The notes under the pieces were generated by a model, which worked only from the letters and a program-made list of their open reading frames with translations, was not told where the DNA came from and made no database searches. Shown piece after piece: positions 17,582-25,685 of a stretch of DNA of 64,000 bases (positions are counted from its first letter, which is position 1; each line of letters opens with the position of its first letter). Position numbers and translations under genes: made by a program. The stretch comes from Geobacter sp. AOG1 (GTDB lineage: Bacteria > Desulfobacterota > Desulfuromonadia > Geobacterales > Geobacteraceae), in the NCBI RefSeq assembly GCF_019972315.1, contig NZ_BLIZ01000001.1:2703521-2767520 (forward strand), written 5' to 3'.

Positions 17582-17646
17582 GGCGAATCTCGACATCGCC
17601 TATCTAACGTGCGGTCACAAGGATCGCCCCTACGAAGGAGAACACC

Positions 17647-18078
17647 ATGCACGTAGAGCAGATATCCATCTTCATCGAAAACAAATCGGGTCGTCTGGCG
17701 GAAGTCACTCGTATCCTTGGGGAAGCGGGGGTCAATATCCGTGCGCTGTCCCTGGCCGACACCTCTGACTTCGGCATCCTGAGACTCATCGTCAATGATC
17801 GGGAGAAGGCCCAGTCAGTCCTCAAGGAGAAAGGATTCACTGTCAGCAAGACCGACGTGGTTGCGGTAGAAGTGCCCGACCGGCCTGGCGGTCTCTCCCT
17901 GATACTGCAGACACTGGATGGTGAGAACATCAACGTCGAGTACATGTACGCTTTTGTGGAGCGGTGTGGCGAGAACGCGGTGATCATTTTCCGTTTCGAC
18001 GAAACCGATCGGGCAATAACAACCTTGCTGGCAAAGGGCTTTAATGTACTGGAAGGCGAACGTCTCTACGGGATGTGA
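17647..18078 (+). CDS. Tandem ACT-domain protein
   Basis: A 143-residue protein of two ACT domains. The first begins [36 protein letters not shown]; the second begins [30 protein letters not shown] domains bind amino acids as allosteric sensors. Small stand-alone ACT proteins of this type commonly sit beside paaK genes. It probably senses an amino acid or modulates the ligase. GAAGGAG precedes the ATG. Confidence 0.88.
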   Translation: MHVEQISIFIENKSGRLAEVTRILGEAGVNIRALSLADTSDFGILRLIVNDREKAQSVLKEKGFTVSKTDVVAVEVPDRPGGLSLILQTLDGENINVEYMYAFVERCGENAVIIFRFDETDRAITTLLAKGFNVLEGERLYGM

Positions 18079-18095
18079 ACCTGCTTTGGAAATCC

Positions 18096-18146
18096 GGGAC
18101 CGGGGACTGGGGACCGGTAAACCCGGAACTTTGAACTTTGAACTTT
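18096..18146. repeat. Two adjacent 7-bp tandem repeat arrays
   Basis: Three units GGGACCG/GGGACTG/GGGACCG at 18096-18116 are followed by three exact units GAACTTT at 18126-18146. They lie in the spacer between the ACT gene and the first livK, just before its ribosome site. Related heptads occur at 21395-21415 and 23230-23254. Confidence 0.85.
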
Positions 18147-18163
18147 TTTCTAAGGGGGACAGG

Positions 18164-19303
18164 ATGAAAAAGCTTATTGCGGTAATGGTTGGTTGCGTGA
18201 CAATGATGCATGCCGGCCTGGCGCTGGCTGCCGGAACGGTCAGAATCGGCGCCCTGTTCTCAGTGACCGGTCCCGCTTCGTTCCTCGGCGAACCCGAGAA
18301 GAATACCCTGGAAATGCTCGTCAAAGAGATCAACGGCAAGGGTGGGATCAAGGGGACGAAGATCGAACTGGTAGTCTACGACACCCAGGGGGACAGCACC
18401 AAGGCCAAACAGTTGGTGAACAAGCTGATCAAGAACGACAAGGTCGTGGCCATTGTCGGTCCCAGCACCACCGGTGACACCATGGCCATCATAGAGGATG
18501 TGGAAAAGGCTGGCATCCCCCTTGTCTCCTGCGCGGCCGGCATCAAGATCACTGAGCCGGTGAAGAAATGGGTCTTCAAGACCCCCGCAAACGACCATGT
18601 GGCAGCAGAAAAGATATTCAACTACATGGCCGCAAAAAAACAGAAAAACATCGCTCTTTTGACCGTGTCCGACGCCTTCGGCTCCTCCGGCCGCGAGCAG
18701 TTGAAGACCCTGGCAAAGCAGAAGGGTTTTGCGATTGTGGCTGATGAAGTCTACGGGCCTAAGGATACGGACATGACCCCCCAGTTGACCAAAATCAAAG
18801 GGGCGAAGCCCGATGCCATCATCTGCTGGGGGACCAACCCCGGTCCCGCCGTGGTAACCCGTAACGTCAAGCAGCTGGGAATAAAAATACCGCTTTACCA
18901 GAGCCATGGTGTCGCCTCCAAGAAATACATCGAGCTGGCTGGCGCCGACAATGCCGAAGGGGTCCTGCTCCCCGCTGGAAAACTGGCCATCTACGATAAG
19001 CTGAAACATTCCGACCCGCAGCAGAAAGTGCTCAGGGAGTATGACAACGCCTACCGCAAGGCGTACAATGTGGAGGCATCCACCTTTGGCGGCTATGCCT
19101 ATGACGCGTTCCTGATGATCACGGAAGCGATAAGGAAAGGGGCGACCACTCCCGAGCAGATTCGCGCCAGTATTGAACAGGGCAAGAAACTGGTGGGTAT
19201 CTCCGGTGTCTTCAACATGTCCCACACCGACCACAACGGCCTTGACCTCTCCGCCTTCGAGATGGTCCGCATCACCAAAGGGGACTGGGAACTGGCCAAG
19301 TAA
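18164..19303 (+). CDS. livK: Branched-chain/aromatic amino acid ABC transporter, substrate-binding protein (copy 1)
   Basis: About 379 residues with a signal peptide (MKKLIAVMVGCV..ALAAG), a type I periplasmic binding protein of the LivJ/LivK family. The start at 18164 follows AAGGGGGA. The mature protein opens VRIGALFSVTGPASFLGEPEKN and has GPSTTGDTMAI and VSDAFGSSGREQLK. It captures amino acids in the periplasm for LivHMGF. It is followed after 29 bases by a close paralogue; 32- and 41-base stretches are identical between the two genes. Confidence 0.93.
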   Translation: MKKLIAVMVGCVTMMHAGLALAAGTVRIGALFSVTGPASFLGEPEKNTLEMLVKEINGKGGIKGTKIELVVYDTQGDSTKAKQLVNKLIKNDKVVAIVGPSTTGDTMAIIEDVEKAGIPLVSCAAGIKITEPVKKWVFKTPANDHVAAEKIFNYMAAKKQKNIALLTVSDAFGSSGREQLKTLAKQKGFAIVADEVYGPKDTDMTPQLTKIKGAKPDAIICWGTNPGPAVVTRNVKQLGIKIPLYQSHGVASKKYIELAGADNAEGVLLPAGKLAIYDKLKHSDPQQKVLREYDNAYRKAYNVEASTFGGYAYDAFLMITEAIRKGATTPEQIRASIEQGKKLVGISGVFNMSHTDHNGLDLSAFEMVRITKGDWELAK

Positions 19304-19332
19304 TCATTTCAACATTTTCACGGGAGAACGTC

Positions 19333-20496
19333 ATGAATCTGAGATCAATTCCGGGGATGTTCGTTGCAGTCCTCGCAACAATCCTTATCGGCGGTTCGGT
19401 GGTCTTTGCTGCAGAACCGATCAAGATCGGCGGCCTGTTCGCCATTACCGGCCCTGCCTCATTTCTGGGGGAACCGGAACGTAATACAGCCCAGATGGTA
19501 GTCGACGAGATCAACGCCGCCGGCGGGATCAAGGGGCGCAAGCTGCAGCTGATCGCCTACGACACCCAGGGGGACAGCACCAAGGCCAAGCAGCTGGTGA
19601 ACAAGCTGATCAAGAACGACAAGGTCGTGGCCATTATCGGCCCCAGCACGACCGGTGATACCATGGCGGTTATCGAGGACGTGCAGCGGGCCGGCATCCC
19701 GCTCGTTTCCTGCGCCGCCGGTAGCAAGATTACCGAACCGGTGAAGAAATGGGTATTCAAGACGGCCCAGAACGACAGCCTCGCAGTTGAGAAGATCTTC
19801 GACTATCTGAACAAAAAGAAGATAACAAAAGTTGCCATCCTGACAGTCTCCGACGGCTTCGGTTCCTCGGGACGGGAGCAGCTCAAGGCCAATGCGGCGA
19901 AATTCGGCATTCAGATCGTTGTCGATGACACGTACAATCCTAAGGATACGGACATGACTCCCCAGTTGACCAAGGTCCGTTCCAGCCAGGCCCAGGCTAT
20001 TGTCTGCTGGGGGACCAACCCTGGCCCCGCGGTTGTCGCCCGCAATGTCAAACAGTTGGGTATAAAACTGCCTCTCTTCATGAGTCATGGTGTTTCCTCC
20101 AAAAAGTTCATCGAGCTTGCCGGGGACGCCGCCGAGGGCATTATCCTGCCGTCCGGTCGGGTGATCGTCTCCGATGTGCTGCCCCACCATGACAAGCAGA
20201 AAAAGTCGCTCATCGCCTTTGTCAAGGATTATCAGAAGCATTTCAAAGTCGAAGGGGATCATTTCGGTGGTCACGCCTGGGATGCCGTCATGCTGCTGAA
20301 GGGGGCAATAGAGCGTGGTGGCGATAAACCTGCCGCTATTCGTGACGCCTTGGAAAAGACGACCAATTTCCCGGGGATCGGAGGGGTTTTCAATTTCTCG
20401 ACAACCGATCATGCCGGGTTGACCAAGGACGCTTTCGTCCTCGTCGAGATCAAGAAGAGGGACTGGTCGCTCGTCAGACAACCCGGAATCGAGTAA
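19333..20496 (+). CDS. livK: Branched-chain/aromatic amino acid ABC transporter, substrate-binding protein (copy 2)
   Basis: A 387-residue paralogue of the preceding gene, with its own signal peptide (MNLRSIPGMFVAVLA..VFAAEP). It shares the opening GLFAITGPASFLGEPERN and nearly all internal motifs. Differences concentrate in the C-terminal lobe and hinge (DYQKHFKVEGDHFGGHAWD), which suggests a different ligand preference. It lies two bases before livH, so it is the copy most tightly tied to the permease genes. Confidence 0.93.
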   Translation: MNLRSIPGMFVAVLATILIGGSVVFAAEPIKIGGLFAITGPASFLGEPERNTAQMVVDEINAAGGIKGRKLQLIAYDTQGDSTKAKQLVNKLIKNDKVVAIIGPSTTGDTMAVIEDVQRAGIPLVSCAAGSKITEPVKKWVFKTAQNDSLAVEKIFDYLNKKKITKVAILTVSDGFGSSGREQLKANAAKFGIQIVVDDTYNPKDTDMTPQLTKVRSSQAQAIVCWGTNPGPAVVARNVKQLGIKLPLFMSHGVSSKKFIELAGDAAEGIILPSGRVIVSDVLPHHDKQKKSLIAFVKDYQKHFKVEGDHFGGHAWDAVMLLKGAIERGGDKPAAIRDALEKTTNFPGIGGVFNFSTTDHAGLTKDAFVLVEIKKRDWSLVRQPGIE

Positions 20497-20498
20497 CG

Positions 20499-21383
20499 AT
20501 GCCGATTTTTGACCAACTGACCCAGTATCTCTTTTCCGGTTTTGCCACCGGTGCGATCTATGCCCTGATCGGCCTGGGTTTCGCAATTATCTACAATGCC
20601 ACTGGCATTATTAACTTTGCCCAGGGGGAGTTTGTCATGCTGGGGGGGATGTTTACCCTGTCACTCCTGGGCGTGGCTGGGCTCCCCCTGGCGATGGCAA
20701 TCCCCGGAGCCATTCTCCTCACCACCGTTGTGGGGGTGGTGTTCGAACGGCTGGCCATCAGACCTCTCAAATCGGCTACTCCCCTGAGCCTGGTTATCAT
20801 AACCATCGGCGGCAGTATCCTGATCCGCGGCATCGCCATGCTTGGCTGGGACAAGAACACCCACGCCCTGCCGGGGTTCAGCGGGGATGTGCCGATTGTG
20901 GTATTTGGCGCATCCCTCCTGCCGCAGCACCTCTGGATATTTGCCGTCACCTTTGTCGTCATCGGCGGCAGCAAGCTTTTCTTCAACTATACCATCAGCG
21001 GCAAGGCGATGCGGGCCTGCTCCTACAACAGTCGTGCTGCCAGTCTTATCGGTATCGACGTGCGGCGGATGGTCCTGTTTTCCTTTATCATCAGCTCTGC
21101 CATGGGATCCCTGGCGGGCATCATTATCGCCCCCCTGACCATGACCGCTTACGACGTAGGCATCATGCTCGGTCTCAAGGGGTTCTGCGCCGCCATCATC
21201 GGCGGCATGAGCAGCGGATTCGGTACAGTGCTCGGCGGGCTCCTCCTGGGTATACTGGAATCGCTTGGTGCCGGCCTGATCTCCTCGGGGTACAAGGATG
21301 CCATAGCCTTTGTCATACTGCTCCTGATCCTTTTTATCCGTCCCCAGGGGCTCTTCAAAAAAGCCGAAACGGAAAGGGTGTAA
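20499..21383 (+). CDS. livH: Branched-chain amino acid ABC transporter permease LivH
   Basis: A 294-residue inner membrane permease with about eight hydrophobic segments. It has the LivH hallmarks SGFATGAIYALIGLGFAIIYNATGIINFAQGE near the N-terminus, and MRACSYNSRAASLIGIDVRRM and KGFCAAIIGGMSSGFGTVLGG in the cytoplasmic coupling region. It forms the translocation pore with LivM. Confidence 0.95.
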   Translation: MPIFDQLTQYLFSGFATGAIYALIGLGFAIIYNATGIINFAQGEFVMLGGMFTLSLLGVAGLPLAMAIPGAILLTTVVGVVFERLAIRPLKSATPLSLVIITIGGSILIRGIAMLGWDKNTHALPGFSGDVPIVVFGASLLPQHLWIFAVTFVVIGGSKLFFNYTISGKAMRACSYNSRAASLIGIDVRRMVLFSFIISSAMGSLAGIIIAPLTMTAYDVGIMLGLKGFCAAIIGGMSSGFGTVLGGLLLGILESLGAGLISSGYKDAIAFVILLLILFIRPQGLFKKAETERV

Positions 21384-21394
21384 CCCCCGTAAAA

Positions 21395-21415
21395 GTGAAT
21401 GGTGAGGAGTGAGGG
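21395..21415. repeat. Three degenerate 7-bp repeats between livH and livM
   Basis: GTGAATG, GTGAGGA, GTGAGGG lie head to tail at 21395-21415, followed by purine-rich sequence with a similar period. They lie in the spacer ahead of livM and read through into an open frame upstream of its likely true start. Confidence 0.6.
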
Positions 21416-21465
21416 TAAAAAGTGACCTTTTACCTGAAGTCCCTAGCCCGACTTGCAGAGGTATC

Positions 21466-22419
21466 GTGAAGCGCGAACTGTTAAAACTCCTTATACTTGC
21501 CCTGCTGGCAGCCATTCTCCCCGTGCTTCTTTCCGGAAGCTATCTGCTGAATGTTCTGATTTTCGTCGGCATCCACACCATGCTGGCGGTTGCACTGAAT
21601 CTTCTTCTCGGTTTTGCCGGCCAGATATCCCTCGGGCACGCCGGTTTCTTCGGACTGGGCGCGTATGCATCGGGGATCCTGACCTCCACTTACGGCATCA
21701 ACCCCTGGATTGCCATGGCAACTGCAGCTGCGGCCGTTACCTTACTGGCCTTCGCCGTCGGGTTCCCGATCCTGAAACTGAAGGGTCACTACCTGGCCAT
21801 GGCTACCCTCGGCCTCGGCATCATATTCTTTATCGTATTTAACGAAGCGGTAAACCTGACGGGTGGCCCATCGGGCCTTTCCGGCATACCGAATTTGAAG
21901 GTGGGAGGCCTGACCTTCGACAATGACCTGAAGAACTACGGCCTCATCTGGCTGTTTACCCTCGGAACCATCCTTCTGTCGGTAAACCTCGCCAACTCCC
22001 GCATCGGGCGGGCACTGCGGGCAATCCACGATTCGGAGGTCGCCGCACGTGTCATGGGAGTCAATGCCCGACTCCTGAAGGTTCAGATTTTTGCCCTTTC
22101 CGCCTGTATCTCCACCATTGCCGGCAGTCTCTACGCCCACACCATGGGGTTCATATCTCCCACGTCCTTCGGGTTCAATTTTTCCATCGAACTCGTCACC
22201 ATGGTAATCATCGGGGGACTGGGGAGCATCTACGGTTCCCTCATCGGTGCCTTCATCCTGACCATCCTCCCGGAAGCGCTGCGAACATTCCAGGATTACG
22301 ACATCATCATCTACGGACTCATTCTGATTCTCATGACCATGTATCTCCCTGGCGGGCTCGTACGGGGCATTCCGGGCCTTCTGGCCAGACTCCGGCCTGC
22401 CGGAAAGCAGGAAGGGTAG
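21466..22419 (+). CDS. livM: Branched-chain amino acid ABC transporter permease LivM
   Basis: About 317 residues with eight or more membrane segments. Typical LivM motifs are MLAVALNLLLGFAGQISLGHAGFFGLGAYA and RALRAIHDSEVAARVMGVNARLLKVQIF. I chose the GTG at 21466, which has AGAGG just upstream, over the earlier in-frame start at 21409, because that one lies in the heptad repeat and would add a non-hydrophobic leader. It pairs with LivH. Confidence 0.92.
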   Translation: MKRELLKLLILALLAAILPVLLSGSYLLNVLIFVGIHTMLAVALNLLLGFAGQISLGHAGFFGLGAYASGILTSTYGINPWIAMATAAAAVTLLAFAVGFPILKLKGHYLAMATLGLGIIFFIVFNEAVNLTGGPSGLSGIPNLKVGGLTFDNDLKNYGLIWLFTLGTILLSVNLANSRIGRALRAIHDSEVAARVMGVNARLLKVQIFALSACISTIAGSLYAHTMGFISPTSFGFNFSIELVTMVIIGGLGSIYGSLIGAFILTILPEALRTFQDYDIIIYGLILILMTMYLPGGLVRGIPGLLARLRPAGKQEG

Positions 22420-22423
22420 GGAG

Positions 22424-23176
22424 ATGCTGGAGATACGGTCAATCACCCAGGTTTTCGGCGGCCTCACCGCCCTGCTGGACGTTTCCTTTACCCTCCGGCA
22501 GGGGGAGATAACCGGCGTCATCGGGCCCAACGGCGCGGGTAAGACCACCCTGTTCAACATCATAAGCGGAATCTACCGGCAGACATCCGGACAGATTCTC
22601 CTGAAAGACAAGAATATTTCGGGATTCCCCCCCGAACGGCTCGCGCGGCTCGGAATCGTGCGCACATTCCAGAACATTGAGCTATTCGGCCAGATGACCG
22701 TTCTGGAAAACGTCAAGGTGGGGCTCCATACGAAAAGCGGCTGCGGTATATTCTCCTGCTCGTTCAAGCTCCCGTGGCACGTGGTCGAGGAAAAACGGAT
22801 AACGGAATCCGCCCGCCACTGGCTCGATTTTTGCGGCATAAGCGACCTTGCCGACCAGCGTGCCGACAGCCTCCCCTTTGGCAAGGGACGCCTTCTGGAA
22901 ATCGCCCGTGCCTTGGCTTCGGAACCGCAGATAATGTTCATGGACGAACCGGCCGCTGGGCTCAATAGCCGCGAAACTCAGGATCTCGCAACCCTCATCC
23001 GGAAGATCCGGGAGGCGGGCACCACCGTTGTGCTGGTTGAACATGATATGGAACTGGTTATGGATGTGTGCGACCGCATCCTGGTGCTCAATCTCGGCGA
23101 GAAGCTGGCCGAGGGTACACCGCGGGAAATCCAGGAGAATCAGGCAGTGATCGCGGCATACTTGGGAGAAGGCTGA
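22424..23176 (+). CDS. livG: Branched-chain amino acid ABC transporter ATP-binding protein LivG
   Basis: A 250-residue ATPase. Walker A is GPNGAGKTT near residue 35, the Walker B aspartate is in IMFMDEPAAGLN, and the switch histidine is in VLVEHDMELVM. The signature loop is divergent (DSLPFGKGRLLEIARALA in place of a plain LSGGQ), as is usual for LivG. A GGGTAGGGAG ribosome site precedes the ATG four bases after livM. Confidence 0.95.
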   Translation: MLEIRSITQVFGGLTALLDVSFTLRQGEITGVIGPNGAGKTTLFNIISGIYRQTSGQILLKDKNISGFPPERLARLGIVRTFQNIELFGQMTVLENVKVGLHTKSGCGIFSCSFKLPWHVVEEKRITESARHWLDFCGISDLADQRADSLPFGKGRLLEIARALASEPQIMFMDEPAAGLNSRETQDLATLIRKIREAGTTVVLVEHDMELVMDVCDRILVLNLGEKLAEGTPREIQENQAVIAAYLGEG

Positions 23177-23229
23177 AAACTGGTTCAACGTTCTACGTTC
23201 AAGGTTCCAAGTTAACTACTTGAAACATC

Positions 23230-23254
23230 GAACATTGAACATTGAACATTGAAC
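23230..23254. repeat. 7-bp tandem repeat array between livG and livF
   Basis: Three exact GAACATT units at 23230-23250 plus a partial GAAC follow a looser run of TTC-AA motifs from about 23183. The unit differs by one base from the GAACTTT array at 18126-18146. Confidence 0.85.
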
Positions 23255-23260
23255 GGATTT

Positions 23261-24004
23261 ATGCTCAAGATAACGAACATCAATACCTTCTACGGGCAGG
23301 TTCACGCCCTGAAGAACATCTCTCTCCACCTTACCGCGGGTGAGATCGTGACTCTCATCGGTGCCAACGGTGCGGGGAAAACCACTATTCTCAACTCCAT
23401 CTCGGCCGTGACGCCGGTGAAAGGGGGAGAGATACACTTTGCCGGCACCCCAATCCAGGGATTGCCCCCCGACCGGGTTGTCAGCCTCGGCATCTCTCAG
23501 GTACCGGAAGGCAGGCAGGTATTCAAGCCGCTGTCGGTGGAAGACAATCTGGAACTCGGTGCCTATCTCCGTTTCCGTGCCCGGGAGGGGAGGGGGGCTA
23601 TCCGCCACGACCTGGAGGAGATATACACCCTCTTTCCGCGCCTGAAGGAGCGCCGCCGCCAGATGGCCGGGACTCTGTCCGGGGGCGAACAACAGATGCT
23701 GGCCATCGGCAGGGCACTCATGGCAAGGCCGAAACTGCTTCTTCTCGACGAACCCTCCATGGGACTCGCACCGCTGGTGGTACAGGAGATCTTCGGAGTA
23801 ATCGACAAGCTGCGCCGGGAAAAGGGAACAACCGTGCTCCTTGTGGAGCAGAATGCAAAAGCAGCCTTGAAGATGGCGGACCGTGGATACGTGCTGGAAA
23901 CAGGTAAAGTGATACTCGAAGGAAGTGCTTCTGAGTTGCTGGAAAATAAGGAAGTACAGCGTGCCTATCTCGGCAGGGACAAAAAAGAAGTGTGGGAACG
24001 ATGA
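23261..24004 (+). CDS. livF: Branched-chain amino acid ABC transporter ATP-binding protein LivF
   Basis: About 247 residues. Walker A is GANGAGKTT, the signature is TLSGGEQQMLAIGRALM, Walker B is LLLLDEPSMGLAP, and the H-loop region reads VLLVEQNAKAALK, with the Gln usual for LivF. It partners LivG. The start at 23261 lies directly after the GAACATT array, with only a weak ribosome site. Confidence 0.95.
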   Translation: MLKITNINTFYGQVHALKNISLHLTAGEIVTLIGANGAGKTTILNSISAVTPVKGGEIHFAGTPIQGLPPDRVVSLGISQVPEGRQVFKPLSVEDNLELGAYLRFRAREGRGAIRHDLEEIYTLFPRLKERRRQMAGTLSGGEQQMLAIGRALMARPKLLLLDEPSMGLAPLVVQEIFGVIDKLRREKGTTVLLVEQNAKAALKMADRGYVLETGKVILEGSASELLENKEVQRAYLGRDKKEVWER

Positions 24005-24061
24005 TACTGTAGGCAATGGATGACACGAGGCACGAGTAACTTAATTTCGTGAGGTACACAT

Positions 24062-25369
24062 ATGCAGCAACTGATCTGGGAAGCCGAATACGAGTGCATG
24101 CCGCGGGAAGACCTGGCTCAACTCCAGCTGGAGCGTTTGCAGGCAACCCTTAACCGTGCCTACAAAAATGTCACCTGTTACCGGAACAAGTTCAACGAGT
24201 TGGGGATTGTCCCCGAGGACGTGCAGTCCCTTGACGATCTTCGGAAACTCCCCTTCACCACCAAGGAGGACCTGCGTCTCAACTACCCCTATGGCATGTT
24301 CGCCGTCCCCCTGCGTGAAGTGGTGCGCATTCATTCATCCTCCGGCACCACGGGCAAACCGACGGTGGTCGGCTATACGCGCCATGACATCAAGACCTGG
24401 TCGAACCTGGTCGCCCGGTTCATGACCGCAGCCGGTGTGACCCACGACGACGTGGTGCAGATCGCCTTCGGCTACGGCCTGTTCACCGGTGCCTTCGGGC
24501 TTCATTACGCTGCCGAGACCATCGGTGCCTCGGTCATCCCCATGAGTTCCGGCAATACCGAAAAACAGATCATGATCATGCAGGATTACCGATCAACCGC
24601 TCTCGTCTGTACCCCCAGTTACGCCATTACGCTCGCGGACCGGATGGAGAAGATGGGGATCGATCCTAAAACGCTTTCTCTCAAGATCGGTCTGTTCGGC
24701 GGCGAGCCTTGGTCCGACGCCATGCGCCGCGAGATCGAGGAGCGTCTCCATATCAGCGCAACGGACAACTACGGGTTGTCGGAGGTCATTGGCCCGGGGG
24801 TTGCCGGAGAGTGCCAGGAAAAGTGCGGCATGCATATCTTCGAGGATGCCTTCATCCCCGAAATCATCGACCCGGAGACCTGCCAGATCCTCCCTCCGGG
24901 GAGCGTCGGTGAACTGGTCCTCACCACCATCAACAAGGAAGCATTTCCCATGATCCGCTACCGTACCCGGGACATCACCTCTCTCGACTATACTCCGTGC
25001 AGTTGTGGCAGAACCATGGTGAGGATGAAGAAAACCATGGGGCGTTCCGACGACATGCTCATCATCAAAGGGGTCAACGTCTTCCCGTCCCAGATCGAGG
25101 AGGTCCTCTTCGCCATCGAAGGGTGCGAGCCCCATTACCAACTGGTAGTGGATCGGCAGGGGGCGCTTGATATTCTCGAAGTGCGCATCGAGGTAACGGA
25201 AAATATCTTCTTCGACGAGATGAAAAAACAGAAAACGTTCCTGGAGACGATTGAAAAACGGATCGAATCGACCCTGGGGGTCAGTGCCACGGTCAAACTG
25301 GTGGAGCCGAACAGCATTCCGCGCCATGAAGGGAAGGCTGACCGGGTGATCGACAAACGGACGCTGTGA
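24062..25369 (+). CDS. paaK: Phenylacetate-CoA ligase family protein (copy 2)
   Basis: A 435-residue PaaK-type aryl-CoA ligase, paralogous along its length to the copy at 16277. Motifs are [70 protein letters not shown]. Both copies share the cysteine pair CSCGR/CACGR in the hinge. GTGAGG precedes the ATG. It is the last gene of the ior/paaK/liv cluster. Two ligases flanking one transporter suggest different aryl acids, or one enzyme per direction. Confidence 0.93.
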   Translation: MQQLIWEAEYECMPREDLAQLQLERLQATLNRAYKNVTCYRNKFNELGIVPEDVQSLDDLRKLPFTTKEDLRLNYPYGMFAVPLREVVRIHSSSGTTGKPTVVGYTRHDIKTWSNLVARFMTAAGVTHDDVVQIAFGYGLFTGAFGLHYAAETIGASVIPMSSGNTEKQIMIMQDYRSTALVCTPSYAITLADRMEKMGIDPKTLSLKIGLFGGEPWSDAMRREIEERLHISATDNYGLSEVIGPGVAGECQEKCGMHIFEDAFIPEIIDPETCQILPPGSVGELVLTTINKEAFPMIRYRTRDITSLDYTPCSCGRTMVRMKKTMGRSDDMLIIKGVNVFPSQIEEVLFAIEGCEPHYQLVVDRQGALDILEVRIEVTENIFFDEMKKQKTFLETIEKRIESTLGVSATVKLVEPNSIPRHEGKADRVIDKRTL

Positions 25370-25685
25370 CCGAAAAGTTACTGACAATTTCTGATTCTGC
25401 CATATAACGGATGTCCGCTCTGCCGATTCCACCTGGTGAACCTGGTTACGCCGAGCCAGTTCTGCGTTTGCAAACCCTTCACCATCCTCGTAGGACCACG
25501 TCGTACCACCTCTTCCGGTGACACCTCTTAAATTCTTCCTGAACATCCGACGGTAAAAACAGACAGACGCCCACCTTCGCTTCCCGAATAGGTTGCTATC
25601 ATTTCATAAGGTTTGCCCCACTGCGTCAACCCGAGCAGTCTGCAGAAGTCGATTCGCTTCACAACCATCGGGCAAGGAGGATGAA
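25370..25685. other. Intergenic region with no confident gene
   Basis: Between paaK copy 2 and the lipoprotein gene there are 316 bases. I see no strong promoter or terminator. On the minus strand an open stretch (about 25405-25520) reads like coding sequence (GFANAELARRNQVHQVE) but has no start context or stop of its own and runs into the antisense of paaK. It may be a remnant of a mobile or repeated element. The end holds AAGGAGG at 25673-25679, the ribosome site for the next gene. Confidence 0.4.

Noticed and set aside
18260-20586. Long antisense open frames over the two livK genes
   Set aside because: They mirror the plus-strand genes, have no ribosome sites and no recognisable domains.
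21409-21465. Upstream in-frame extension of LivM
   Set aside because: It lies in the heptad repeat and adds a hydrophilic leader; the GTG at 21466 has a better ribosome site and matches the family N-terminus.
24593-25546. Long antisense open frame over paaK copy 2
   Set aside because: It is the mirror of a GC-rich coding gene with strong family motifs on the plus strand.
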